A DNA stretch of 20,689 nucleotides from an uncultured Caryophanales bacterium (GCA_947169395.1 CAMVPJ010000017.1:1-20689); one strand, 5' to 3'. Positions 6,280-14,961 are shown, counted from the first letter of the stretch. The notes: generated by a model not told the origin, from the letters alone. Numbers and translations are program-made.

Positions 6280-8082
6280 ATGAGTTTAAGTAGTACATTT
6301 TCTATTTGTAGTTTATTCTATAATATTTTATTGATGATTGTTTTCTTTTCTAAAGAAAAAATGAAAACGATTGAAAATAAAATTTATGGATACTTGATAG
6401 TTTCAAATTTTATTGGCGTTGTACTTGCTATATCTTCATTTTATTGTATTTTAAATTTGGAAGAGACTAATATTTATAATATAATTGTTACTAAGGGACT
6501 TCTTATATATTATGCTGTTTGGCAAATACTATTTGGAATATATGTTTTTTCTATATCATGTGATTCTAAAATGTCTATTGAAAAAAAGAAAAAATACTTA
6601 AATAAAGTTGTTACATTTTATATTCCTTTGTTAATTGCTGTAGTTATTGCTGTAATATATTTACCATTGCATAATCATACAGAAGGTGAAGTGTATTACA
6701 CATATGGTATGGCCGCAAATGTATTATATTTATTAACTCCGATAGTAATTACATCATTTGGTATTAGAATGTTATTTAATTATCGAAATTTAAAAAGTAA
6801 AAAGTATTTACCTGTATTTTTATTTGTTTTAATAGGGGCAGTTGTTACTATTATTCAAAGGATTAATCCTGGCATGCTACTGATGACCGCAATGGAGACG
6901 TTTATTACAGTTCTTATGTATTTTACTATTGAGAATCCGGATGTTAAGGTTATTAATGAACTTAATAGAAATAAAGATATATTAGAGAAGAATAATGAAG
7001 ATAGATCTAATTTCTTATTTAGAATGACTCAGGAAGTTAGAAAACCTATAAGTAATATTGATAATCTAACTAATATGATTGATACTGATAAATATGTTAA
7101 ATTAGAAGATATAGTAAGTGCGATTAAATCTAATACTAGACAAATATCTTATATTGTTAATGATGTATTAGATGTATCTAGTGCGGATGTTAGAAAGATT
7201 AAAATAGAAAATAATAAGTATGATGCAAAAAGATTATTTGAAGAGATTAATCTATTTATAAAGGATAAAGTAAGTGAGAACGTTAAATATAGTAGTTCTA
7301 TTAGTAGTGAGTTACCAGAGTATTTAAATGGTGATTATATTAAGATTAAACAAGCAATTATGTCTATACTATTAAATTCAGTAGAGAATACTAAAAAAGG
7401 ATTTATTGAACTTAATGTAAGTGTAATTGTTAAGTATGATATGTGTCGTTTAATTATTACTGTTGAAGATTCTGGTGTTGGTATGAATATAAGTAAAGTA
7501 AATGATATTCTAACACTCGATAAACCATTAGATGAAAAAGATGAGGCTAGGCTTGCTAATATGGATGTAGATCTTAATATTACTAAGAAGATTATTAATA
7601 TTATAGGTGGATCTATTATGATTAAGAGTGAAGTTGATAAAGGAACTGAGTTTATAGTAGTAATAGACCAAAAAATAGAAATTGGTAAGAAAAGTAATAT
7701 AAAGACTAATTATATTGAATCTAAGAAAAGAGTACTTATAGTAGATGATGATTTAGATAAATTAAATATAGAAAAAGAATTATTTATTAAACATGATATT
7801 GATGCAGTTGGTACTATGTATGGATTAGATGTTATAAATAAGATTCGTACAGGGGATAAGTTTGATTATATTATACTAGATGATGATACAGTAAAAGGTA
7901 GTGCGAAAAGTACACTTGATGAATTAAAAGAAATACCTAAGTTTGATACTCCTGTTATTGTAATGCTTGAAGAAAATAAGAAAATGATTAAAGAACATTA
8001 TAAAGAGATAGGATTTAGTGATTATATCTTAAAAGATGATATCGAAACTAGTATAAATGAATTTATAAAGAAGATGAAATAG
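6280..8082 (+). CDS. Membrane hybrid sensor histidine kinase with Gln in place of the phospho-acceptor His
   Basis: A 600-residue protein. Residues 1-215 are a multi-span (about six or seven helices) membrane sensor with no recognised ligand domain. The dimerisation helix follows at about 240-300: the H-box reads FLFRMTQEVRKPI where the family has FLANMSHELRTPL, so residue 251 is Gln (CAG) instead of His. The ATPase domain looks intact: N-box SILLNSVENT, G1 EDSGVGM, and GGSIMIKSEVDKGTEF. The C-terminal receiver (about 482-600) has VDDD (488-491), phospho-acceptor Asp 534 (IILDDD) and Lys in YILKDD. Normal autophosphorylation should therefore be impossible, while ATP binding and the receiver may work. 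ATG 6280 is chosen for GAGGTGA at 6269-6275. No separate response regulator is adjacent. Confidence 0.8.
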   Translation: MSLSSTFSICSLFYNILLMIVFFSKEKMKTIENKIYGYLIVSNFIGVVLAISSFYCILNLEETNIYNIIVTKGLLIYYAVWQILFGIYVFSISCDSKMSIEKKKKYLNKVVTFYIPLLIAVVIAVIYLPLHNHTEGEVYYTYGMAANVLYLLTPIVITSFGIRMLFNYRNLKSKKYLPVFLFVLIGAVVTIIQRINPGMLLMTAMETFITVLMYFTIENPDVKVINELNRNKDILEKNNEDRSNFLFRMTQEVRKPISNIDNLTNMIDTDKYVKLEDIVSAIKSNTRQISYIVNDVLDVSSADVRKIKIENNKYDAKRLFEEINLFIKDKVSENVKYSSSISSELPEYLNGDYIKIKQAIMSILLNSVENTKKGFIELNVSVIVKYDMCRLIITVEDSGVGMNISKVNDILTLDKPLDEKDEARLANMDVDLNITKKIINIIGGSIMIKSEVDKGTEFIVVIDQKIEIGKKSNIKTNYIESKKRVLIVDDDLDKLNIEKELFIKHDIDAVGTMYGLDVINKIRTGDKFDYIILDDDTVKGSAKSTLDELKEIPKFDTPVIVMLEENKKMIKEHYKEIGFSDYILKDDIETSINEFIKKMK

Positions 8083-8107
8083 CTGGAATATAATTTCAGT
8101 TATTTTT
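8078..8107 (+). terminator. Terminator of the sensor kinase gene
   Basis: An 11-bp stem (8078-8088 with 8094-8104, two G-U pairs), a five-base loop and a T-run. The TAG stop (8080-8082) is in the left arm. Confidence 0.75.
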
Positions 8108-8110
8108 CAT

Positions 8111-8139
8111 TTACAAGGGTATTTTAAAAATGTTATAAT
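8111..8139 (+). promoter_or_regulatory. Promoter of the cysteine desulfurase operon
   Basis: TTACAA at 8111-8116, a 17-base spacer, then TGT-TATAAT (hexamer 8134-8139), a perfect extended -10. The leader is about 19 bases. Confidence 0.75.
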
Positions 8140-8164
8140 TAGTATGTTGAAAGTTGGTGGTTAA

Positions 8165-9295
8165 ATGGTTTATTTAGATTATAGTGCGACTACTAAGGTT
8201 AGTGATGAGGTATTAGATAGTTTTATTAAGGCTACTAAGTATTCAGGTAATCCTAATTCTTTACATAAGTTAGGTAGTGATGCATTAGGTTTAATTGATG
8301 CTTCTACTAATCAAATTGCTTCTTTACTTGGTGTAGATAAGAGTGAGGTTATATATACTAGTGGGGCTAGTGAGTCTAATAATACTGCTATTAAAGGTGT
8401 ATGTCTTGCTCATCCTAATAAGAAGCATATTATAACTACTCCTCTTGAGCACTCTTCTATTTATGGACCTATTAATTATTTAGTTGATTTGGGTTATAGT
8501 GTAGATTTTGTTAAACTTGATGAATCTGGTTTAGTGGATATAGATAATTTAAAAGAGTTAATTAATGATGATACAATACTTGTTAGTATTGGTTGTGTGA
8601 ATAGTGAGATTGGAATAAGACAGAGTGTTGAAGAGATTGGTTTATTACTAAAAGAGTATAAGCATGTATATTTTCATTCTGATTTAACACAAGCAATAGG
8701 TAAGTGTAAAGTAGATTTAACTAATATAGATTTAGCTAGTTTTTCTGGACATAAGATATTTGGTATTAAAGGTAGTGGATGTTTAATTAAGAAGAAAAGT
8801 GTAGCTATTACTCCTTTAATTCATGGAGGTAAAAGCACTACTAGTTATCGTAGTGGAACTCCAGCTACTGAACTTATTGCATCCCTTTCTAAGGCTTTAA
8901 GACTTGCTTTAGAAGAAATAGACAAGAAGTATGATTATGTTAGAGAATTAAATAGTTATTTAAAAGATAAACTAAGTAAATATGATAATGTATTTATTAA
9001 TAGTAATGATAAATGTATACCTAATATTGTTAATTTAAGTGTAGTAGGTATTAAACCTGAGGTAATGCAACATGCTTTAGAAGAATATGAAATATATATA
9101 TCTACTCAGTCTGCATGTTCTGTATCTACTATCTCTAAAGCTGTTATGGCTGTTACTAACTCTAAAGATAGAGCTAGTAGTAGTATTAGAGTTAGTTTAT
9201 CTTATAAAACTACTAAGGAGGAGTTAGACTACTTTATTAAGTATTTTGATATTTGTTATAATAAGTTAAGGAGTATTAAAAATGGAAGTAATTAG
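8165..9295 (+). CDS. Cysteine desulfurase (NifS/IscS family)
   Basis: This PLP enzyme takes sulfur from cysteine as a protein persulfide, giving alanine, for Fe-S clusters, thiolated tRNA or cofactors. Family marks in its 376 residues: N-terminal YLDYSATT; SGASESNN; EHSSI; the PLP lysine K197 in SGHKIFG; SYRSGTPATE; and the catalytic cysteine C318 in STQSACS. The short active-site loop is of the NifS/IscS (group I) type. ATG 8165 follows GTTGGTGG. No scaffold (iscU/sufU) or thiI gene lies next to it. Instead the gene overlaps by 14 bases a mini-thioredoxin and is followed by a thiol-transport membrane protein. Which sulfur pathway it feeds is not shown; its true name could be iscS or nifS. 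Confidence 0.88.
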   Translation: MVYLDYSATTKVSDEVLDSFIKATKYSGNPNSLHKLGSDALGLIDASTNQIASLLGVDKSEVIYTSGASESNNTAIKGVCLAHPNKKHIITTPLEHSSIYGPINYLVDLGYSVDFVKLDESGLVDIDNLKELINDDTILVSIGCVNSEIGIRQSVEEIGLLLKEYKHVYFHSDLTQAIGKCKVDLTNIDLASFSGHKIFGIKGSGCLIKKKSVAITPLIHGGKSTTSYRSGTPATELIASLSKALRLALEEIDKKYDYVRELNSYLKDKLSKYDNVFINSNDKCIPNIVNLSVVGIKPEVMQHALEEYEIYISTQSACSVSTISKAVMAVTNSKDRASSSIRVSLSYKTTKEELDYFIKYFDICYNKLRSIKNGSN

Positions 9296-9518
9296 AATTA
9301 GTGCGGTATGGTGCAGTAGTTGTTTAGTTATGAAAAGTAGATTTAATGAAGTAGCTAATGAACTTAATATTAAAGTTATCGATTATGATTATGATATCGA
9401 TACCGATATGGTTGATAAGTATAATGTTACTGACGTACTTCCAGTATATATTAAAGGAGATAAAAGATTAGTAGGAGAACATACTAAAGAAGAGATTAGA
9501 AAGTTTTTGAGTGATTAA
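9282..9518 (+). CDS. Mini-thioredoxin (78 aa, WCSSC)
   Basis: A cytoplasmic thioredoxin-fold protein trimmed to its core. The active site W10-C11-S12-S13-C14 sits after the first strand (VIRISAV), a second strand VIDYDYDID follows, then VLPVYI with the cis-Pro loop, and a last helix. No signal peptide is present. At 78 residues it is about 25-30 shorter than normal thioredoxin. It overlaps the desulfurase gene by 14 bases and almost touches the next gene, so the three are probably coupled in translation; AAGGAG (9268-9273) lies inside the desulfurase gene. Likely role: electron donor to the membrane relay encoded next, or a disulfide/persulfide reductase for the desulfurase (inference). Confidence 0.8.
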   Translation: MEVIRISAVWCSSCLVMKSRFNEVANELNIKVIDYDYDIDTDMVDKYNVTDVLPVYIKGDKRLVGEHTKEEIRKFLSD

Positions 9519-9519
9519 T

Positions 9520-10704
9520 GTGAAGAGATTTTTATATAGTTTATTATTTATTTTTATATCATTTATTAGTATAAGTATTGTAAGTGCGAAGGATGTAAAT
9601 TTATATCTTTTTCATAGTTCTACATGTCCTCATTGTAAGGAAGAAAGAGCTTATTTAAAGAAATTAAAGAAGAAATATGATTACTTAAATGTTAAAGAAT
9701 ATGAAGTACATGATAGTGCGCTTGTAACAGAAAAAGTTAGAGATGGACTAGGTATTAAAGAGAGTTATGTTCCAATTACTGTTATTGGAAGTGATTATAT
9801 AATTGGATTTAGTAGTGCGACTAAAGATGATATAGAATCATTAATTAAAGAATATAATGATACTGATTACTGTGATGTAGTTAATTCTATAATTAAAGAT
9901 AAAGATTATAAAAAATGTATGGATAAAAATAAAAGTATTGCATCAAAGTCTACTGTTAAGAATATACCATTACTAGGTAAGGTTGATGTAAAAAAAGTGT
10001 CACTACCATTAATATCTATTGTAATTGGTTTAGTAGATGGTTTTAATCCATGTGCGATGTGGGTATTATTATTCTTAATTACCATGCTTATAAATATGAA
10101 AAATAGGCGTCGTATGTGGATATTAGGTTTTACATTTATTCTATCATCCGCACTTGTTTATTTAATGTTTATGTTAGCGTATCTTAATATTGCTTCAGCA
10201 TTAATACAAACATGGTTTAAATATATAATTGCGCTTGTTGCCTTAGTTGGTGGAATAATTAATTTAAGATCATATTATAAAGAGAGACAGAAAGATATTG
10301 GCTGTAGTGTCACGAATGCTAAGAAAAGAAGAAAGATAGTAGAGAAGATAAAAAGAATACTTGCAGAGAAGAGTTTTATAATTGCTCTCATTGGTATAAT
10401 ATTCCTTGCATTTTCTGTAAACTTAATTGAACTTGCATGTTCAGCTGGACTTCCTGTTATGTTTACTAATATAATCGCGATGAATAATGTATCAGCTCCA
10501 CTTACTGCTCTTTATTTCTTCCTATACTTATTATTCTTTATGATAGATGATATTATCGTATTTAGTATAGCTATGATTACATTTAAAGTAACAGGTATAT
10601 CTAATAAATATAGTAAGTATTCGCATCTTATAGGTGGAATTATAATGATTATTATAGGTTTACTTATGGCATTTAAAACTGAATGGTTGATGTTTAATTT
10701 TTAA
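9520..10704 (+). CDS. Thioredoxin-like domain fused to a CcdA/DsbD-type membrane electron relay
   Basis: A 394-residue protein: a signal-type helix (FLYSLLFIFISF), a glutaredoxin/thioredoxin-like domain with CPHC at about residues 36-39, a linker with two more cysteines, then six membrane helices. The relay cysteines sit in GFNPCAMW (first helix) and ELACSAGLP (fourth helix), the expected pair for CcdA/DsbD, which carry reducing power from cytosolic thioredoxin to the outer face. Here the extracytoplasmic acceptor is fused to the N-terminus of the same chain. It follows the mini-thioredoxin, its probable donor. The start is uncertain: GTG 9520 gives a typical signal start (KRFLYSL), while GTG 9511 adds three residues and overlaps the upstream gene. 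No terminator follows, so transcription may run into the DUF1016/RhuM cassette. Confidence 0.8.
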   Translation: MKRFLYSLLFIFISFISISIVSAKDVNLYLFHSSTCPHCKEERAYLKKLKKKYDYLNVKEYEVHDSALVTEKVRDGLGIKESYVPITVIGSDYIIGFSSATKDDIESLIKEYNDTDYCDVVNSIIKDKDYKKCMDKNKSIASKSTVKNIPLLGKVDVKKVSLPLISIVIGLVDGFNPCAMWVLLFLITMLINMKNRRRMWILGFTFILSSALVYLMFMLAYLNIASALIQTWFKYIIALVALVGGIINLRSYYKERQKDIGCSVTNAKKRRKIVEKIKRILAEKSFIIALIGIIFLAFSVNLIELACSAGLPVMFTNIIAMNNVSAPLTALYFFLYLLFFMIDDIIVFSIAMITFKVTGISNKYSKYSHLIGGIIMIIIGLLMAFKTEWLMFNF

Positions 10705-10716
10705 ATAATAGTAGCT

Positions 10717-10795
10717 TAAAGTGATACACAAAATGAATTTAGTGATACACAATCTGGTTTTAGTGATACACAAATTGAGTTTAGTGATACACAAA
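10717..10795 (+). repeat. Four tandem 21-bp repeats (GTGATACACAA core)
   Basis: The core GTGATACACAA starts at 10721, 10742, 10763 and 10784, exactly 21 bases apart. Each is preceded by A/T bases plus A (TTTAGTGATACACAA form) and separated by variable 6-7 base spacers. The array lies 22-100 bases before the nuclease ATG. Twenty-one bases is two turns of the helix, as for stacked protein-binding sites. It is also seven codons: the frame of the downstream gene is open through the array and would read LVIHK-type heptads. I favour DNA sites, since the strong ribosome site belongs to ATG 10817. Confidence 0.85.
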
Positions 10796-10816
10796 ATAAA
10801 AAAACGAGGGGGATTT

Positions 10817-11857
10817 ATGAAGACAGATGTAATAGTAAAAGATAGTGATAATTTAGTTAATGATTTATTTGGTCAAATTGAAAGTATTATTAAAACTAAT
10901 AAAAATAAAATGTCTTATCAGATTAATAATACTTTAGTTGAAACTTGCTTTAGTGTTGGTAAGGTTATTGTTGAAAACGAACAAAATGGTAATATTCGAG
11001 CTGAATATGGTAAAGATATCTTAAAAAAGTTATCGAAAAGATTAACTAATAGATTTGGTAATGGTTTTGGTTTATCTGGATTATATAACATGAGATTATT
11101 TTATAATAAATATAAGAATTTCCAACCACTGGCTGGAAAATTGAGTTGGAGTCATTATTGTTATTTAATTTATATTGAAGATGATGATGAAAGAAGTTTT
11201 TATGAGAAAGAATGTATCAATTCAAAATGGTCTAAGAGAGAATTAAAAAGACAGATTGATTCATCTTTGTATCAAAGATTGCTGCTTTCTGATGGCAAGA
11301 CGAATAAACAAAAAGTATTAGAATTATCTAGAAAAGGTCAGACGATAAGCAATCCTACTGATATATTAAAAGAACCTTATGTGTTTGAGTTTCTCGGCAT
11401 AAAAGAGAATAAACCTAGATTAGAAAGTGATTTAGAAAATAGTTTAATTAATCATTTATCTGCATTCTTAATGGAATTAGGTAAAGGTTTTATGTATGTG
11501 GGAAACCAAGTTAGAATTACTTTGGATAATAATACTCATTATTATGTTGATTTAGTATTCTACAATAAAATATTAAGGTCATATGTATTAATTGATTTAA
11601 AAATGGATGATATGAAACCTGAGTATGCTGGTCAAATGAATATGTATGTTAATTATTATAATAAAGAGATTCGTGATGAGTTTGATAATGAAACAATTGG
11701 TATAATTCTTTGTAAAGGAAAAAAAGATATCACAATGGAATATGCATTAGGTGGATTATCTAATAAAGTTTTCGCCCAAACATATACTTATTATATTCCA
11801 GACAAAGAAGTATTAATTAATGAGGTAGAACGTGTTTTAAATGAAAATAAAGATTAA
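10817..11857 (+). CDS. DUF1016/YhcG-family PD-(D/E)XK nuclease
   Basis: A 346-residue protein. The N-terminal domain (about 1-180) has the YhcG look: helical, with YGKDILKKLSKRL, GFGLSGLYNMRLFY, SWSHYCYLI and ELKRQIDSSLY. The C-terminal nuclease-like domain (about 215-340) carries LESDLENSLINHLSAFLMEL, D245 in YYVDLVFY, IDLK (259-262, Asp in the usual Glu place of ExK) and the YAGQMNMYVNYY helix. Members occur near restriction systems and on mobile islands, and the fold implies DNA cleavage or binding; the natural role is unsettled. GAGGGGGA precedes ATG 10817. The frame is open back through the repeat array, but I reject a start there. The gene sits 9 to 20 bases from the RhuM gene and inside what is otherwise a housekeeping gene run. 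Confidence 0.8.
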   Translation: MKTDVIVKDSDNLVNDLFGQIESIIKTNKNKMSYQINNTLVETCFSVGKVIVENEQNGNIRAEYGKDILKKLSKRLTNRFGNGFGLSGLYNMRLFYNKYKNFQPLAGKLSWSHYCYLIYIEDDDERSFYEKECINSKWSKRELKRQIDSSLYQRLLLSDGKTNKQKVLELSRKGQTISNPTDILKEPYVFEFLGIKENKPRLESDLENSLINHLSAFLMELGKGFMYVGNQVRITLDNNTHYYVDLVFYNKILRSYVLIDLKMDDMKPEYAGQMNMYVNYYNKEIRDEFDNETIGIILCKGKKDITMEYALGGLSNKVFAQTYTYYIPDKEVLINEVERVLNENKD

Positions 11858-11875
11858 TTAAAGGAGTTGATTCAT

Positions 11876-12892
11876 TTGACCAATAATTTAATTATTCGTA
11901 GTAGTAGCGCAGAATTTTTGATTTTTGAAAGACAAACACATGATAGAGAAATTCAAGTTAGATTTGAAAATGGTGATTTGTGGCTAACACAAAAAGCAAT
12001 TGGAGAACTTTTTAATACGACTAGAAATAATATTACCATGCATATAAATGATATATATAATACTTTCGAAATGGATGAAAATTCAACTAGTAAGAAATTC
12101 TTACTAGTTCAAAATGAAGGTAATAGAGAAGTAAAAAGAAATGTACAATATTATAATTTAGATATGGTAATTTCCATAGGTTATAGAGTTAACTCTGATA
12201 GAGCCATTCAATTTAGAAGGTGGGCGACTAATATATTAAAAGAATTCTCTAAAAAAGGTTATATTATTGACAAAAAGAGAATGGAAAATGGAATATTTTT
12301 TGATGAAGATTATTTTGAATCATTACTTGCTGAAATAAGGGAAATAAGATTATCTGAAAGAAGATTTTATCAAAAAATTACTGATATATATGCAACAGCT
12401 GTGGATTATGATTCAAAAGCTCCTACAACAGTTAAATTTTTTAAGAAAGTTCAAAATAAAATGCACTATGCAGTTTCTCATCAAACTGCAGCAGAGATAA
12501 TATATAATCGTTCTGATGCGGAAAAGAATAATATGGGACTTACATCTTGGAAGAATTCTCCTAATGGCAAAATTCTAGATACAGATGTTGTAATTGCTAA
12601 AAATTATTTATCAAAGGAAGAATTAGAGCAATTAGAATTAATTGTTTCTGCATTTTTAGATTTAGCTGAATCAAGAGCAAAACGAAATATTCCAATGACA
12701 ATGGAAGACTGGGCAAATAGAATTGATAAATATTTACTTGCAGATGATAGAGATATATTAAAAGATGCAGGGAAAATATCACATGAAATAGCAAGGGATA
12801 AAGCACTAACAGAATTTGAAAAATATAGAGTAAAACAGGATAAATTATATAAATCGGATTTTGATTTATTATTAGAAGAAAGTGGGAGTTGA
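11876..12892 (+). CDS. RhuM-family protein
   Basis: A 338-residue protein with the full RhuM signature: LWLTQKAIGELFNTTRNNIT (DNA-binding-like HTH), MHINDIYNTFEMDENSTSKK, VQYYNLDMVISIGYRVNS, and QFRRWATNILKEFSKKGYII. The C-terminal half has the family helix ending near NIPMTMEDWANRIDKYL and SHEIARDKALTEFEKY. RhuM was named from a Salmonella pathogenicity island, and homologues are common on mobile islands and beside restriction or toxin genes; the biochemical role is not established. I chose TTG 11876, nine bases after AAGGAG (11861-11866). A TTG at 11867 touches that ribosome site and is too close. The gene ends four bases before glyA, so glyA translation may depend on ribosomes finishing rhuM. 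Confidence 0.85.
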   Translation: MTNNLIIRSSSAEFLIFERQTHDREIQVRFENGDLWLTQKAIGELFNTTRNNITMHINDIYNTFEMDENSTSKKFLLVQNEGNREVKRNVQYYNLDMVISIGYRVNSDRAIQFRRWATNILKEFSKKGYIIDKKRMENGIFFDEDYFESLLAEIREIRLSERRFYQKITDIYATAVDYDSKAPTTVKFFKKVQNKMHYAVSHQTAAEIIYNRSDAEKNNMGLTSWKNSPNGKILDTDVVIAKNYLSKEELEQLELIVSAFLDLAESRAKRNIPMTMEDWANRIDKYLLADDRDILKDAGKISHEIARDKALTEFEKYRVKQDKLYKSDFDLLLEESGS

Positions 12893-12896
12893 TTAA

Positions 12897-14123
12897 ATGG
12901 ATAAAAGAATAAAAGAAGCGCTTGATAGTGAGTTTAAAAGACAAAATGATAATGTAGAGTTGATTGCGTCCGAAAACTATGTATCAGAAGATATATTAAA
13001 ATTGCAGGGAAGTATTTTCACAAATAAGTATGCAGAAGGATATCCTAATCATAGATATTATGGTGGGTGTGTGAATGTTGATACTATTGAGTCACTTGCT
13101 ATAGAGTATGCTTGTAAGTTATTTGGTGCAAAGTATGCGAATGTTCAACCTCATAGTGGATCATCTGCAAATATGGCTGTATATCGTGCTTTACTTAAAC
13201 CTGGAGATACAGTACTTGGAATGAACTTAACTGATGGTGGTCATTTAACGCATGGTTCTAAAGTTAGTTTTAGTGGAATTGACTATAATATCGTTGATTA
13301 TAAGGTTGATAGTAAGACTGGTCTAATTGATTATGATAATGTAGAAGAAATTGCTTTAAAATACAAACCTAAAATGATTATTGCTGGTGCATCTGCTTAT
13401 TCTCGTGAGATTGATTTTAAACGTTTTCGTGAGATTGCGGATAAGGTAGGGGCATACTTAATGGTTGATATGGCACATATTGCAGGGTTGGTTGCTGCTA
13501 ATTTACATTTATCTCCGGTACCTTTTGCTGATGTTGTAACGTCTACTACTCATAAAACATTAAGAGGTCCTCGTGGTGGATTAATTTTAACTAATAATGA
13601 AGATATTATTAAGAAAATTAATAAAACTATTTTTCCTGGAATACAGGGTGGTCCTTTAATGCATGTAATTGCAGCTAAAGCTCAGTGTTTTTATGAAGCT
13701 ATGCAAAATAGTTTTAAAGAGTATATGAGTCAAGTATTAAAAAATGTTAGTGTAATGTGTAATGTATTTACTGAATCTGGTATTAAGATAGTTAGTGGTG
13801 GTAGTGATAACCATTTACTACTTCTTGATGTTACTAGTATTGGTCTTACTGGTAAAGAAGCAGAAGAGGTATTAGATAAAATAAATATAACAGTAAATAA
13901 AAATACTATACCAGGGGAAGCAAATAGCATGAATGTTGCAAGTGGTATTCGAATTGGTGCTGCTGCAATGACTACTAGAGGATTTAAAGAAGCTGAATTT
14001 GAAATTATATCCCGAATTATGGTACAATGTTTAAAGAATAGGAATGACGAAGAGTTACTTGATAAATTAAAGAGTGAAGTATTAGAAGTAACAAGGAAAT
14101 TTCCTATTTATAAGGAGGATTAA
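12897..14123 (+). CDS. glyA: Serine hydroxymethyltransferase
   Basis: This cytoplasmic PLP enzyme interconverts serine plus tetrahydrofolate with glycine plus 5,10-methylene-tetrahydrofolate. Its 408 residues match family length, with [51 protein letters not shown], the PLP lysine K220 in [30 protein letters not shown] and [23 protein letters not shown] near the end of rhuM serves as ribosome site. I see no promoter of its own, so it likely depends on upstream transcription. The product feeds FolD, encoded one base downstream. Confidence 0.95.
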   Translation: MDKRIKEALDSEFKRQNDNVELIASENYVSEDILKLQGSIFTNKYAEGYPNHRYYGGCVNVDTIESLAIEYACKLFGAKYANVQPHSGSSANMAVYRALLKPGDTVLGMNLTDGGHLTHGSKVSFSGIDYNIVDYKVDSKTGLIDYDNVEEIALKYKPKMIIAGASAYSREIDFKRFREIADKVGAYLMVDMAHIAGLVAANLHLSPVPFADVVTSTTHKTLRGPRGGLILTNNEDIIKKINKTIFPGIQGGPLMHVIAAKAQCFYEAMQNSFKEYMSQVLKNVSVMCNVFTESGIKIVSGGSDNHLLLLDVTSIGLTGKEAEEVLDKINITVNKNTIPGEANSMNVASGIRIGAAAMTTRGFKEAEFEIISRIMVQCLKNRNDEELLDKLKSEVLEVTRKFPIYKED

Positions 14124-14124
14124 G

Positions 14125-14961
14125 ATGGATAATGTAATTGATGGAAGAACTATTAGTGAGGAGATTAGATCTGAACTTAAACAAAGTATTAAGTATGAAA
14201 TGTTAAAACCTTCTATTGCTGTTATTCAAGTAGGGGATAATGAGGCTAGTAATACGTATGTAAAAACTAAAGAGAAGGCTTGTAGTGATGTTGGTATTTA
14301 TTTTCGTCATTATAAATTTGAAGAAGGAGAAACTGAGTTATCAATAATTAATAAGATTAAAGAATTAAATAATGATGAATATGTAAATGGTATTATTGTA
14401 CAGTTACCTCTACCTGATGGATATAATGAAAAAAGATTAATTAATACTATAATTAATAGTAAAGATGTAGATGGGTTAACTGATATAAATACAGGTAGAC
14501 TTGTTAATGGTAGAAAAACTTTAGTGCCATGCACAGCTGCTGCTGTAATTGAAATGTTAAAGAGAAGTAATGTAGAGATTAGTGGTAAACATGTAGTTCT
14601 AGTTGGTCGTGGTAAATTAACTTGTAAACCATTAATACAACTATTCTTAAATGAGGATGCTACTGTAACTGTATGTCACTCTAAAACGGAGGATTTAGGT
14701 AGTTTTACTAAGAATGCAGATATATTAGTTAGTGCGGTAGGTATTAATAATATAATAACTGATGATATGGTTAAAGCAGGAGCAGTAGTAATAGATGTAG
14801 GTATTAATTTTGAAACCGGTAAAATTAGTGGGGATGTTGATTTTGATAAAGTATCTAAGAAGGCATCACTAATAACTAAGACTCCAGGTGGAGTAGGACC
14901 TATGACTGTAACTATGTTACTTAAAAATACTGTTTATTGCTACTTAAATAAGAAAAAATGA
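14125..14961 (+). CDS. folD: Methylene-tetrahydrofolate dehydrogenase/cyclohydrolase
   Basis: This enzyme converts 5,10-methylene-THF to 10-formyl-THF through NADP-dependent oxidation and hydrolysis. Its 278 residues are the normal length: VIQVGDNEASNTYVKTKEKAC (catalytic Lys in YVKTKEKA), PLPDGYNEKRLINTI, KDVDGLTDINTGRL, PCTAAAVIEML and TPGGVGPMTVTML. The nucleotide loop reads VGRGKLTCKPL, where most FolD proteins have GRSxxVGxP. AGGAGG precedes ATG 14125, one base after the glyA stop, so glyA and folD form a one-carbon pair. The next gene overlaps by four bases (ATGA). Confidence 0.93.
   Translation: MDNVIDGRTISEEIRSELKQSIKYEMLKPSIAVIQVGDNEASNTYVKTKEKACSDVGIYFRHYKFEEGETELSIINKIKELNNDEYVNGIIVQLPLPDGYNEKRLINTIINSKDVDGLTDINTGRLVNGRKTLVPCTAAAVIEMLKRSNVEISGKHVVLVGRGKLTCKPLIQLFLNEDATVTVCHSKTEDLGSFTKNADILVSAVGINNIITDDMVKAGAVVIDVGINFETGKISGDVDFDKVSKKASLITKTPGGVGPMTVTMLLKNTVYCYLNKKK

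Noticed and set aside
10717..10800. CRISPR-like array
   Set aside because: The period is 21 bases with only 6-10 bases between cores, there are no spacers of CRISPR length, and no cas genes are nearby.
10721..10816. Upstream start for the DUF1016 gene that would include LVIHK heptads
   Set aside because: The good ribosome site GAGGGGGA serves ATG 10817, and no ribosome site precedes 10721. It is kept only as an alternative in the repeat finding.
12815..12860. Separate glyA promoter inside the end of rhuM
   Set aside because: TTGAAA and a following TAAATT are 19 bases apart with no extended -10, too weak to claim.
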